Part shown: positions 53,223 to 62,115 of the stretch, one piece after another | How the letters are laid out: each line of letters starts with the position of its first letter | Position numbering within the stretch: the stretch's first letter is position 1 | DNA from: Methylopila henanensis | Lineage (GTDB): Bacteria; Pseudomonadota; Alphaproteobacteria; Rhizobiales; Methylopilaceae | Direction of reading: 5' to 3' | Length of the DNA stretch: 64,000 nt | NCBI RefSeq assembly: GCF_042681025.1 | Contig: NZ_JBHUER010000004.1 | Location: 310,001 to 374,000 of the forward strand | Position numbers and translations under genes: made by a program | The notes under the pieces: model-generated | What the model saw: the letters and a program-made list of their open reading frames with translations, nothing else | The model's database searches: none | Told to the model about the DNA's origin: nothing

Positions 53223-54263
53223 ATGGAAATCGGCATCGACAGCTTCGCCGCCATCCTTCCCGATCCGGCGACGGGCCGGCCGCCCTCCGCGACCGACCGG
53301 ATGGCCGACCTGCTCGGCGAGGTCGAGGTCGCGGACCGGGTCGGGCTGGACGTCTTCGGGATCGGCGAGCACCACCGCGCCGAGTTCCTGGATTCCGCCC
53401 CTGCGGTCGTTCTCGCCGCCGCGGCCGCGCGCACGAACCGGATCCGGCTGACGAGCGCCGTGACGGTGCTGAGCGCCGCCGACCCGGTGCGGGTGTTCCA
53501 GGAATTCGCGACGCTCGACCTGATCTCGAAGGGCCGCGCCGAGATCGTCGTCGGCCGGGGGTCGTTCGGCGAGGCCTATCCGCTGTTCGGCCTCGACACG
53601 CGCTCCTACGACGCCCTGTTCGCCGAGAAGCTCGACCTGTTCCTGAAGCTGAGGGAGCAGACCGAGATCACCTGGGAGGGCCGTTTCCGACCTCCGCTCA
53701 CCGGACAGGGCGTCTTTCCGCGCCCGCACCAGACGCAGCTGCCGGTCTGGATCGGCGTCGGCGGCACGCCGCAGTCCTTCGCACGCGCCGGCGCGCTCGG
53801 CCTCCCGCTGATGGTCGCGATCATCGGCGGCACGTTCGAGCGCTTCCGCCTGCTGGTCGACCTTTACCGCGAGACCGGCCTGCGGGCCGGGCACGACCCG
53901 GAGGCGTTGACGGTGGGCGTTCACGCCATCGGCTTCGTCGGCGAGACCGCGCAGGCGGCCAGGGACGCCTTCTTCCCCGGCTGGGCGCATCTGATGTCGA
54001 CGGTCGGGCGCGAGCGCGGCTGGCCGCCGCCCACGCGTCAGCAGTTCGAAGCGATGGCCGGGCCGGAAGGCGCGTTCCTGATCGGAGATCCGGCGACCGT
54101 CGCGGCCAAGATGCTGCGGGCGAGCGAGGCGCTGGGCGGCGTTTCGCGGATCACCTTCCAGATGAGCACGGCCTCGCTTGAGACGGCGGCGATGAAGCGT
54201 TCGATCGAACTGCTGGGCGTCGAAGTCGCGCCGATCATCCGCGCCGCCCGGCCCGCGCCATGA
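53223..54263 (+). CDS. LLM-class flavin-dependent oxidoreductase
   Basis: 346 residues, luciferase-like TIM barrel (IGIDSFAAILP at the start, FGIGEHHRAEFLDSAP near residue 55, TSAVTVLSAADPVRVFQEFATLDLISKGR around 85-115). The ATG at 53223 has AAGGA seven bases upstream. It follows the isochorismatase-fold gene by 121 bases on the same strand and precedes the pirin gene. Confidence 0.83.
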   Translation: MEIGIDSFAAILPDPATGRPPSATDRMADLLGEVEVADRVGLDVFGIGEHHRAEFLDSAPAVVLAAAAARTNRIRLTSAVTVLSAADPVRVFQEFATLDLISKGRAEIVVGRGSFGEAYPLFGLDTRSYDALFAEKLDLFLKLREQTEITWEGRFRPPLTGQGVFPRPHQTQLPVWIGVGGTPQSFARAGALGLPLMVAIIGGTFERFRLLVDLYRETGLRAGHDPEALTVGVHAIGFVGETAQAARDAFFPGWAHLMSTVGRERGWPPPTRQQFEAMAGPEGAFLIGDPATVAAKMLRASEALGGVSRITFQMSTASLETAAMKRSIELLGVEVAPIIRAARPAP

Positions 54264-54351
54264 GGGACGCCGCAGACGCGTCGCAGGACGAGGCGCCGGC
54301 GGTCCCCGGCGGCGCCTCGTCGTTCGATCCCGAGGAAGCAGGAGGGAAAGG

Positions 54352-55242
54352 ATGATCGAGCTGATCATCGAGCAGCGGCGCCGCAACCTTGGCGGCTTCG
54401 AGGTCGGGCGCGTGCTGCCCTTCGCGAAGCGGCGCATGGTCGGGCCGTTCATCTTCTTCGACCACATCGGACCGCTCGATCTCGCGCCCGGCGTCGACCG
54501 CGGCGTCGACGTCCGTCCGCATCCGCATATCGGCCTGTCGACCGTCACCTACCTGTTCTCCGGCGAGATCATGCATCGCGACAGCCTCGGCTACGAGCAG
54601 GCGATCCGCCCGCAGGAGGTGAACTGGATGACCGCGGGACGCGGCGTCACGCACAGCGAGCGGTTCGAGCATGCGCGCGTCCATGGCGACCGCCTGCACG
54701 GCGTCCAGGCCTGGGTGGCGCTGCCCACAGAGCATGAGGAGGTCGCCCCGTCCTTCTCGCACCACGCCGGCCTCGATCTGCCGCAATGGAGCGACGCCGG
54801 CGTGCACGGCCAGCTCATCGCGGGCGGCGCGTACGGGCTGACGGCCGGCGCCGAGACCCACTCGCCGCTGTTCTACGCCCATCTCGACATCGAGCCGGGG
54901 GCGACCGCCGAGATTCCCGGCGGCCACAAGGAGCGCGCGCTCTACGTCGCGACCGGCGCGGTGGAGCTCGACGGCGCGCGCTACGGAGCCGGCGTCATGC
55001 TGGTCCTCGGCGCGGCCGCCTCGCGCGTGCGGGCGGTCGAACGCTCGGCGGTGATGATGCTCGGCGGCGAACCCGTCGGCGAACGTTTCATCCACTGGAA
55101 CTTCGTGTCGTCCTCGAAAGACCGGCTCGCGCAGGCGGCTTCGGACTGGAAGGCCGGACGGATGAAGCTACCGGACGCCGACGACGAGGAGTTCATCCCT
55201 CTGCCGGACGAACCCTCGCCGCCGGCTCCCCCCATGTCGTGA
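54352..55242 (+). CDS. Pirin-family protein
   Basis: 296 residues with the bicupin pirin fold. The metal site is in VRPHPHIGLSTVTYLFSGEIMHRDSLG (His, His, His), with Glu in HSERFE. Pirins are iron-binding proteins, some with quercetinase activity. GGAGGGAAAGG precedes the ATG. It may work with the upstream flavin enzyme on an aromatic or oxidised compound, which is inference. Confidence 0.83.
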   Translation: MIELIIEQRRRNLGGFEVGRVLPFAKRRMVGPFIFFDHIGPLDLAPGVDRGVDVRPHPHIGLSTVTYLFSGEIMHRDSLGYEQAIRPQEVNWMTAGRGVTHSERFEHARVHGDRLHGVQAWVALPTEHEEVAPSFSHHAGLDLPQWSDAGVHGQLIAGGAYGLTAGAETHSPLFYAHLDIEPGATAEIPGGHKERALYVATGAVELDGARYGAGVMLVLGAAASRVRAVERSAVMMLGGEPVGERFIHWNFVSSSKDRLAQAASDWKAGRMKLPDADDEEFIPLPDEPSPPAPPMS

Positions 55243-55284
55243 GGCGGGGAGGCCGCGCCGTCACGCAACGGGCGCGAGCGCGGC

Positions 55285-56229
55285 CTATTTCGGACGCGCA
55301 AGCGCGTCGGTCAGGTCCGCGACGTTTCGCTCGACGACCGCGACCGGGTCGCCGGCCGCCGTCTCCGCCTGCTCCATCACGACCACGCGCGCGCCGGAGG
55401 ACGAGACGGCTTTCGCGATCTCTTCCGACGGCTCGGCGTCGAGCAAGACGACGGCGGCCTTGCGCGCCTTGATCAGGGCGGCGAGCCTCTCGGCGCGCTC
55501 CGGGGTCCATTCGCCCGGCGCCGCGGTGATCGAGGCGAGGAGGTCCAGCCCGAGATCGTTCGCGAGATAGCCGTAGCGCCCCGACAGCGCGAGCACGGTC
55601 ACGTCGGGCGCCGCCGCGAGCCCGACGTCCGCCTTCGCCTTGACGGCGATCAGCCGGCGCTTCATCGCGGCGAGGTTTCCGGCGATCGCCTCCTTCGCCT
55701 CCGGAGCGAGCCGTTCGAGGTCGGCGGCCACGACGTCGGCCATGCGCCCGAGCGCCGTCGGCGACAGCCACGGCGCCGCGCCTTCGCCGGTCGCGGGCAT
55801 CGGGCTGAGGTCGAGCGCCGCGTAGGCCTGCGCGTCCTCCTGCGGCGCGAGCAGGGCGATGCCCGGCAGCGCGCCGTCGAGCGGCCGGCCGGCGTCGATC
55901 TCGACAATGCGGATGTTGGCGCGGCGCGCATGCGGATAGAGCGGATCATCCGGCCAGAAGGAGCGGAACGTCACCACGGCGTCGGCGGTCCCGGCAGCCG
56001 CGCGCAGCGTCGCGGCGCCCCGGCCCGCGAGATAGGAGGCGAGCCGCGTCGCCGGCAGTTTCGCTGGCTGGACCGGCCTCACGTCGATCGGCGACCCCGC
56101 GGCGAGCGCGGCCGTGATCGCCTGCGCGGCCGGATGGGCGGTCAGGACGACGGTCTTGTCCTCGGCCCGGGCGGCGCCGAGGGTGAGGGCGAGCGCGAGG
56201 CCGGCCGCGAGCAGGCGCAGCGCCGTCAT
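55285..56229 (-). CDS. Second, divergent metal-binding-protein-like component of the metal ABC operon
   Basis: 314 residues with a Sec signal (about 1-22). The two-lobed ZnuA-like outline is recognisable, but the usual His motifs are thin: a His in TAHPAAQ and one in YPHARR, with no His-rich loop. It may bind metal weakly, bind a metal complex, or serve as a chaperone for the main binding protein. It is the last of eight overlapping genes. Confidence 0.6.
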   Translation of the reverse strand: MTALRLLAAGLALALTLGAARAEDKTVVLTAHPAAQAITAALAAGSPIDVRPVQPAKLPATRLASYLAGRGAATLRAAAGTADAVVTFRSFWPDDPLYPHARRANIRIVEIDAGRPLDGALPGIALLAPQEDAQAYAALDLSPMPATGEGAAPWLSPTALGRMADVVAADLERLAPEAKEAIAGNLAAMKRRLIAVKAKADVGLAAAPDVTVLALSGRYGYLANDLGLDLLASITAAPGEWTPERAERLAALIKARKAAVVLLDAEPSEEIAKAVSSSGARVVVMEQAETAAGDPVAVVERNVADLTDALARPK

Positions 56230-57131
56230 GCGGCGGATCCTTTCAGCGCGGGGACGACGGCGCGGGCGAGCGCGGCGAGCAGGAACAGCAGGCCGGCCGT
56301 CAGGATGATGGCCGCGCCCGAAGGCACCGGCAGGTCGAGCTCCATCGGCGCGACGACGCCGATGACCGCGCTCAGTGTCGCGATCGCCATCGACAGGAAC
56401 AGGAAGCCGCGGAGCGACGTCGCGACCGTGCGCGCCGCCGCCGCCGGGATGACCAGCAGCGCCCCCACAAGGATCGCGCCGATGATCTTCACGCTCGCGA
56501 CCGTGACCACGGTGACGAGGATCACGAACAGGTAGTCGAGCGCCTTGACCCTGACCCCGCGCACGCTCGCGAGCGCCGGGTTGAAGCTCGCCAGCATGAA
56601 GCGGTTGTAGAACGCGAAGGTGAGCGCCAGCGTCGCCGAACCGACGACGGCCAGGATCGCGATGTCCTCGCCCGCGACGGTGAGCACCGAGCCGAACAGC
56701 ACGTTCTCGAGGATGTGGATGTTGATCCTGCCCGCGAGAACCAGCAGCACGCTGGCCCCGAGCGCCAGGGACATGGACAGCGCGACGCCGATCAGCGTGT
56801 CGGCCGAGAGCCCGGTGCGGTTGCGCAGGTAGTTGAGACCGATCCCGAACAGCAGGCAGTAGCCGAACAGCGCGCCGTAGGGGCCGGTATAGGGCTCGCC
56901 GATCAGGATGCCGATCGCGACGCCGGTCAGCGCCGCGTGGCCGACCGCCTCCGAGAAGAACGCGTGGCGCTTCACCACGACGAGCGTTCCGAGTCCGCCG
57001 AGCACGGGGCCGACGATGAGGCCGGCGACGAGCGCGTTGACGATGAAGCCGTAGGCGAGGGAGGGCGGCAGGAAGCCGGCCGCGGCCTGCGCCTGCACGA
57101 ACGCGCGGAACGCTTCGAAGGCCTCGCTCAC
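56226..57131 (-). CDS. Metal ABC transporter permease (ABC-3/ZnuB type)
   Basis: 301 residues with about eight membrane segments and the ABC-3 pattern VVKRHAFFSEAVGHAALTGVAIG and VKIIGAILVGALLVIPAA. The GTG at 57131 overlaps the ATPase stop and the end overlaps the next ATG. Confidence 0.88.
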   Translation of the reverse strand: MSEAFEAFRAFVQAQAAAGFLPPSLAYGFIVNALVAGLIVGPVLGGLGTLVVVKRHAFFSEAVGHAALTGVAIGILIGEPYTGPYGALFGYCLLFGIGLNYLRNRTGLSADTLIGVALSMSLALGASVLLVLAGRINIHILENVLFGSVLTVAGEDIAILAVVGSATLALTFAFYNRFMLASFNPALASVRGVRVKALDYLFVILVTVVTVASVKIIGAILVGALLVIPAAAARTVATSLRGFLFLSMAIATLSAVIGVVAPMELDLPVPSGAAIILTAGLLFLLAALARAVVPALKGSAA

Positions 57132-57883
57132 AGGCCGCTCCCCGCCCGGCGCAGCGCGGCGACGCTCGTTCGCGCGGCGGCCGCCGGGTGGTGCGAGAAC
57201 AGCGTGAGCAGGCGCTCGGGCGTGAGCTCGGCGGCCGGCGGCCCGTCGAACAGCACGCTGCGGTTAAGCCCCGTGACGCGATCGGCCAGCCGGCGGACCG
57301 CGGCGAGGTCGTGCTCGATCCAGAGCACGGTGGCGCCCCGCGCCTTGAGCTCCGCGATCAGCGTTTCGAACGCCGCGACGCCCGCCTCGTCGAGCGCCGC
57401 CATCGGCTCGTCGAGCACGAGGAGGTCGGGCTCCGGGATCAGGGCCTGGGCCATCAGGGCGCGCTGCCGCTCGCCGCCCGAGAGCGCGCCGACGAGCCGT
57501 CCGGCCTTCTCCGCCATGCCGACGCGGGCGAGAGCCGAGACGATGGCGTCGCGGTCGCGCGCGGCGGGCCTCAGGAAGGCGGGACGGCGCGCCGTCATGG
57601 CCGCGAGCGCGTCCGTCACCGTCATCGGCAGGCCGCGGTCGAAGTCGAGCGCCTGGGGCACGTAGGCCGTGACGCCGGGCGCGCCCGGCCAGTCGATCGC
57701 GATCTCGCCGGAATGCGGCGCCTGGCCGAGCAGCGCGCGCACCAGCGAGCTCTTGCCGCCGCCGTTCGGCCCGACGATCGCGTGGACGTAGCCCGCCGCG
57801 ATCTCGAGGTCGACGCCGCGAAGGATTTCGGCGCCGCCGAGCGTCAGCCCCGCGCCAAGGAAGGAGACCCTGGGCCCGGTCAC
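57128..57883 (-). CDS. Metal ABC transporter ATP-binding protein (ZnuC type)
   Basis: 251 residues with Walker A GPNGGGKSS, signature LSGGERQRALMAQ and Walker B LLVLDEPMAALDE. The GTG at 57883 sits in a 4-base overlap with the upstream gene. Confidence 0.88.
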   Translation of the reverse strand: MTGPRVSFLGAGLTLGGAEILRGVDLEIAAGYVHAIVGPNGGGKSSLVRALLGQAPHSGEIAIDWPGAPGVTAYVPQALDFDRGLPMTVTDALAAMTARRPAFLRPAARDRDAIVSALARVGMAEKAGRLVGALSGGERQRALMAQALIPEPDLLVLDEPMAALDEAGVAAFETLIAELKARGATVLWIEHDLAAVRRLADRVTGLNRSVLFDGPPAAELTPERLLTLFSHHPAAAARTSVAALRRAGSGL

Positions 57884-58836
57884 CGTCCCGCCTCCGCGGC
57901 GGCCGGGCCGCCCATCTCCTTGATGGCGCGCACGACGGTGGCGAAGTTTTCGGCCATCTCGACCTCGAACTTCTCGGGCGCGTACTCGCCGTAGATGATG
58001 TGGCTGAGCGGGTAGAGCCTCACCCCTGTCTCGCGCCGGATGGTGTCGACATAGGCGGACGGGAAGTTGAGCTCCGAGAAGATCACCTTCACGTCGAGCG
58101 CCCGGATCTGCTCGATGGTCTTGGCGAGCTGCGCCGGGCTCGGCTCGACGCCGTGCGCCGGCTCCACCACGGCCGTCACCTCGAGGCCGAACTCGCGCAG
58201 CAGGTAGTCGTAGGCGCCGTGGATGGTCGCGACCCGGAACGAGGCGCCGGGCGCCTCCGAAATCTGCGCGAGCGCCGCGGCGCGGATCTTCCGCAGGCGC
58301 TGGGCGTAGGCGCCGGCGTTCGCCGCATAGAAATCCGCGTTGTCCGGGTCGAGCCGCGCCAGCTCGCGCGCGATGGTCTGGACCTGGGTGATGGAGCCGG
58401 TGATCGACAGGAAGGTGTGGGAGTTCACCACCTTGCCGGAGATCGTCCTGCCCCGGGACTGCGCCATCTGCCCGACGGCCGCGAGCAGGGCGACGTCGCG
58501 GTTCGCCTCGACGATCGCGACGTTCGGGTTCTCGGACGCCCGGATCATGCGTTCGGCGAAGTCGTCATGGCCGATGCCGTTCAGCACCACGACGTCGAGC
58601 GTCCCGAGCCGCTTGATGTCCTCGCCGCGCGGCTCGTAGGCGTGCGGGTTGAAGCCGACGGGAATGAGCGGAACGACGTCGGCGCGGTCGCCCACGATGT
58701 TGGCGACGTAAGAGTAATAGGGATGGAGCGTCACGCCGATGCGGAGACGCTTGCCCGCGCGAAGGGGCGGCGCGAGGACGACGGCCGCGGCGGCGCCGAG
58801 CAGAAGGCCGCGCCGCGAAGGGGAGGGGGCGCTCAT
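57880..58836 (-). CDS. Metal ABC transporter substrate-binding protein (ZnuA/AztC-like)
   Basis: 318 residues with a twin-arginine-type signal (SRRGLLLG and a hydrophobic stretch). Cluster A-I ligands are His in TLHPYYSY, His in NPHAYEP and probably His in TIHGAYDY or NSHTFLS; a His-rich loop is missing. It is more like zinc/manganese binding proteins of the AztC group than SitA. The main ligand-binding component of this operon. Confidence 0.85.
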   Translation of the reverse strand: MSAPSPSRRGLLLGAAAAVVLAPPLRAGKRLRIGVTLHPYYSYVANIVGDRADVVPLIPVGFNPHAYEPRGEDIKRLGTLDVVVLNGIGHDDFAERMIRASENPNVAIVEANRDVALLAAVGQMAQSRGRTISGKVVNSHTFLSITGSITQVQTIARELARLDPDNADFYAANAGAYAQRLRKIRAAALAQISEAPGASFRVATIHGAYDYLLREFGLEVTAVVEPAHGVEPSPAQLAKTIEQIRALDVKVIFSELNFPSAYVDTIRRETGVRLYPLSHIIYGEYAPEKFEVEMAENFATVVRAIKEMGGPAAAEAGR

Positions 58837-59420
58837 CTCGTCTCCCGCGTCACGCTGGCGTCGTAGCGCGACGTCACCTGTCTCCAGCCCGCGGCGATCA
58901 GGCGTTCGTTCGAGAGTCCTTCGACGGACCCCGCCGCGACATGCGCCCAGACGCTGGAAACGGGCTCGCCGTCATGGCCGTGCGCGTCCGGCGACGGCTG
59001 TGCGATCCGAAGCAGCAGCGAGCGCGCGGTCGCGGCGTCGCCGGTCGCGCCGAGATAGGCGACCGTCGCGCCGTCGCGCGTGAGGCTCCAGGCATGGCCG
59101 CCGCGCTTGGCGGTCGTGACGTCGCGCGCGAACGGCGGCAGCGCTTCGGCGGCGAGCGCTTCGGGCGTCGGGAATTCGTCGCCCACGGCTGCGGCGCGAA
59201 TGTCTTCGGCGGCCGCCAGCAGGTCGGCGTTGAGGCCCTGCTCGGCGGCGTTCAGCCCGTCGCGCGCGTCGATGCGCCAGGCCGCAAGAGTCGTCTCGTC
59301 GGCCGGCCGCGCGCGGATCAGCGCGGTCGCGCCCGCCGCCGCCACGATCGCCGCGCAGAGCGCCGCGACCAGAAGCGTTTCGCGACCCGCCCCCGCCGGC
59401 CGGACGACGACCCGCGTCAC
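58833..59420 (-). CDS. DUF6162-like membrane-anchored protein
   Basis: 195 residues from a GTG. One membrane helix (about 14-35; LLVAALCAAIVAAAGATALI) is followed by a periplasmic domain of about 155 residues. The sequence and its place in a metal ABC operon next to a PepSY gene fit the family I know as DUF6162. Function unknown. Confidence 0.5.
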   Translation of the reverse strand: MTRVVVRPAGAGRETLLVAALCAAIVAAAGATALIRARPADETTLAAWRIDARDGLNAAEQGLNADLLAAAEDIRAAAVGDEFPTPEALAAEALPPFARDVTTAKRGGHAWSLTRDGATVAYLGATGDAATARSLLLRIAQPSPDAHGHDGEPVSSVWAHVAAGSVEGLSNERLIAAGWRQVTSRYDASVTRETR

Positions 59421-59734
59421 GGGATGTCGTTGTGGTCGACCTCGACCACATGGCCCGGTCCGGCGTCGAACAGCACGTAGAACTCGCCCGAGGGCGGCTT
59501 GAACTCGACCACGCTGTCCTTGCCGAACTTGCCGGGGATCAGCACCGACTCGTCGTAGCCGATGACGTCGAGCTTCACGCCTTCCGCGCCCGTGCCGTCA
59601 GAAAAGCCGCCCTTGCAGCGGATCGTCTCGCCATGCTTCTCGCAGGCGCAGAAGGGGTAGTGCGCCTGGGCAGGCGCCGCGAGGCACACGAGCCCGAGGG
59701 CGGCGGCGAGCGCGCCGGGACGCAGTCTGTTCAT
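59417..59734 (-). CDS. Small exported Cys/His protein of the metal operon
   Basis: 105 residues. A Sec signal (about 1-24) ends in APAQA, and the mature protein begins HYPFCACEKHGETIRCKGG. That gives a C-x-C pair, a third Cys and two His within 20 residues, a plausible metal site. The rest is a beta-rich domain ending in FDAGPGHVVEVDHNDIP. I recognise no named family. It could be a periplasmic metal chaperone for the transporter. Confidence 0.6.
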   Translation of the reverse strand: MNRLRPGALAAALGLVCLAAPAQAHYPFCACEKHGETIRCKGGFSDGTGAEGVKLDVIGYDESVLIPGKFGKDSVVEFKPPSGEFYVLFDAGPGHVVEVDHNDIP

Positions 59735-60270
59735 GGCTTTCGCCCTCCGTTGCGCTTGAGCCAGTCCGCCGTCACCGGCGAGACGTCCGTGAGCTTGAGC
59801 GGCGCCTGCTGCATCGAGCCGTCCCATCCTTCGAGCGTGAGCCAGACCTCGGCGTCCGGACTCGTGCGCTCCGGCACGGGCAGGCCCGCCGTCTGGCGGT
59901 AGGGCGTGCCGAAGAAGATCGCGCCCGTCGCCCGCAGCGACCGCGGCTTGCCGACCTTCAGATAGGCGGCGCGCACCTCGGTCAACGCGCGGCCCGTCAA
60001 AGCCAGCGAGAACAGCTTCACCGGCCCCGCCGGCCCCTGGACCTGAGGGGCCATCAGGTCGAACTCGGCGAGCCTGACCGTCCACGGCCCGACCTGCCGT
60101 TCGCCGATCTCGCGCGCGCCGAGGCCCGACGTTCCGGCGAACATCGCGACCTGCTCGAAATAGAGCGGCGTCAGCGCGGCGGGCACGAGGACGACGAGCG
60201 CGCTCAGGTGAAAGCGCCAGCGCAGCCACCAGCGCTTCAGCGTTCCGGTTTCGATGGTCGCGACGCTCAT
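59731..60270 (-). CDS. Membrane-anchored hypothetical protein of the metal operon
   Basis: 179 residues. One membrane helix near the N-terminus (about 18-40; FHLSALVVLVPAALTPLYF) is followed by a periplasmic beta-rich domain of about 135 residues. The ATG at 60270 overlaps the PepSY stop; the frame stays open upstream but without sense. No family recognised. Confidence 0.55.
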   Translation of the reverse strand: MSVATIETGTLKRWWLRWRFHLSALVVLVPAALTPLYFEQVAMFAGTSGLGAREIGERQVGPWTVRLAEFDLMAPQVQGPAGPVKLFSLALTGRALTEVRAAYLKVGKPRSLRATGAIFFGTPYRQTAGLPVPERTSPDAEVWLTLEGWDGSMQQAPLKLTDVSPVTADWLKRNGGRKP

Positions 60271-61442
60271 TCCGCGGGCTCCGGGAACGGGGCCGGCATC
60301 GGCTCGCCGCGGGCGACCGAGACGGTCGCCTGCGCCGTCCGTTTCGTCCAGATCATCACGCCGCTCAGCGACAGAGCGGTCAGCATCGCGCCGAACAGGA
60401 AGTAGACGAGCTTCAGCGACAGACCGACGAAGTCGCCGACATGCAGCGGCCGCATGCTTTCGGTGACGAGCTCGAGCGCGTTGCGGTCCGACACCCGCCG
60501 GGTCCACTCCACGCCGTAGGTGTAGGGATTGACGGCGGCCTGCTCGAAGATCAGCGGATAGGAGCCGCGCCCCCAGACGCTCACATGGCTGAAGGCGTTC
60601 TGGGGCAGCATGATCAGGCCGGGCTCGAGATCGGGAAAACTTTCCTTCGCCGCCGCCACCGCGCGGTCGACGCTGACCTTCGGAGGCGCCTCGCCGGCCT
60701 TGAGGTTCGGCGCATGCTCGCGCGCGACGATCGGCGGGGCACCCGCCGTCGAGATCGAGATGGCGTTGTCGAACAGGATCGCCTGGATCAGGAACCAGCC
60801 TGCCGTCACGGACATGATCGCGACGAAGGGGATCGACCAGATCGCGACCAGCCGGTGCAGGTCGCCCCAGAACGCCCGCGGCCCCTTGGACAGCCTCAGC
60901 CTCGGCCTGAGATAGGCCCGCCAGAACTTCTTGTAGACAACGACGCCGGTGATCAGCGAGCCGAGCAGCGGGATCGACAGCAGCGAGACCGCGTACCAGC
61001 CGATCGCGAATCCGTTGGTGAACGGGGTGAGCAGCCAGCCGTGCAAAGCGCGCGTGAACTGCTGGAAGTCGAACGCGCCCTGCTCGCCTTGGATCTCGCC
61101 GGTGTAGGGGTTGACGAACAGCTCGACCGTCGCCCCGTCCGGCCGCGCGACCTCGACGCGAAGCGCGAACTGCGACTTCACTGAGCGGACGATCTGCGTC
61201 GGGACGACCCCGGGCCGCTGCCGCTCGACCGCCGCCAGCGCCTCGTCATAGCCGAGCGGCGTGGCGTCGGCGGACGGCGCGTTCGCGCGAACCGCCGGGT
61301 TCGCCAGCCAGACGATCTCCTGGCTCACTGTCGCGATCGTGCCGGTGAGGCACACGAAAAACAGGAACGCCCAGATCGGCAGGGCGAGCCAGGAATGGGC
61401 CAGGAACCAGATGCGCGCGGACGAGCCGCTCTTCTTCGCCAT
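60267..61442 (-). CDS. PepSY-associated transmembrane protein, first gene of the metal operon
   Basis: 391 residues with four membrane helices (about 12-38, 150-175, 195-222, 340-365) and PepSY-type domains between. The family includes membrane reductases linked to siderophore or metal uptake. Conserved His residues lie in helices (FLAHSWLAL, DLHRLVAIWS, MRPLHVGDFVG) and could bind haem. A GAGGAG ribosome site is present. It heads the eight-gene unit, suggesting that uptake involves reduction or transfer of a metal complex. Confidence 0.75.
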   Translation of the reverse strand: MAKKSGSSARIWFLAHSWLALPIWAFLFFVCLTGTIATVSQEIVWLANPAVRANAPSADATPLGYDEALAAVERQRPGVVPTQIVRSVKSQFALRVEVARPDGATVELFVNPYTGEIQGEQGAFDFQQFTRALHGWLLTPFTNGFAIGWYAVSLLSIPLLGSLITGVVVYKKFWRAYLRPRLRLSKGPRAFWGDLHRLVAIWSIPFVAIMSVTAGWFLIQAILFDNAISISTAGAPPIVAREHAPNLKAGEAPPKVSVDRAVAAAKESFPDLEPGLIMLPQNAFSHVSVWGRGSYPLIFEQAAVNPYTYGVEWTRRVSDRNALELVTESMRPLHVGDFVGLSLKLVYFLFGAMLTALSLSGVMIWTKRTAQATVSVARGEPMPAPFPEPAE

Positions 61443-61887
61443 GCCGGACAGTTTCTCCTCGGCTCGCCTGTCTCCCGAGCCTTCCTTGCGCGGGCCTACC
61501 TATCAGGCCCGACCGGGCGACCGCACCCCTTTTCCCGCCCCGGCGCCTTCACGCGCCGGCGTCGAAATCCCGGTCACCGTCGCGCTTCGCGGAACGTCGT
61601 GAGTCCGCCCGCGAAGGCTAGAAACCACCCGCTGGAAAATCGAGCAAGATCAATATTCTAGACTTGTTCTAAGCCATGGCGATTTTCGCTGATCGAGGCG
61701 GCTGAGCCCGCCCCGATGCGCCGCGCGACGCGTTCCGCCCTTCGTGTGGATGTCGCCGCCGCTGAACGACACAGCCTCGCCGCGCCAACGCGGATTTAAC
61801 GCCCGCAGGCCTTCGCCCTCATCGATCCCCAACGCGCGCCGGGGCCAGTCTCCATGCGGAGATCAACCCCCGTGGGACCCACTGACG
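61443..61887. other. Divergent control region between the metal and kdp operons
   Basis: About 445 bases with no gene. An AT-rich stretch at about 61630-61690 probably holds promoters. I did not find a convincing Zur, Fur or KdpE site. Confidence 0.5.
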
Positions 61888-61971
61888 ATGATGGACTTGC
61901 TGATGCTGGCGGCCGGCCTGGCGGCTTTCGTGGCGCTCGGTTCCTATGCGCTCGCCTGCGAGAGGCTTTGA
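61888..61971 (+). CDS. Tiny kdp-linked membrane peptide (27 aa)
   Basis: MMDLLMLAAGLAAFVALGSY followed by ALACERL: one membrane helix and a short charged end. A small peptide of this kind commonly precedes kdpF in alphaproteobacteria. ATG codons at 61888 and 61891 are both possible. It is distinct from the kdpF-like peptide that follows. Confidence 0.6.
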   Translation: MMDLLMLAAGLAAFVALGSYALACERL

Positions 61972-61976
61972 GAGCC

Positions 61977-62084
61977 GTGACGCTGCTCGGTCTTCCGTTT
62001 CTCGACGCCGCCTTGGGCGGAGCCGCGGCCGTCATCACGGCCGCGGTCTTCGTCGCGGCCCTCCTTCGCCCCGAGCGCTTCTGA
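61977..62084 (+). CDS. kdpF: KdpF-like potassium ATPase small subunit (35 aa)
   Basis: A 35-residue single-helix peptide from a GTG at 61977, ending LLRPERF, the typical end of KdpF. It lies 5 bases after the previous peptide and 31 bases before kdpA. KdpF stabilises the KdpABC complex. Confidence 0.65.
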   Translation: MTLLGLPFLDAALGGAAAVITAAVFVAALLRPERF

Positions 62085-62115
62085 CGCCGCCGGCGCATAT
62101 TCCCGGACATCCGAC

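Noticed and set aside
61641..61654. Possible FNR-like box (TCGAGCAAGATCAA) and TTCTA direct repeats near 61656-61672 upstream of the metal operon
   Set aside because: The first has two mismatches in one half-site. The second resembles an Irr-type half-site only on one side. Neither is strong enough to report as an operator.
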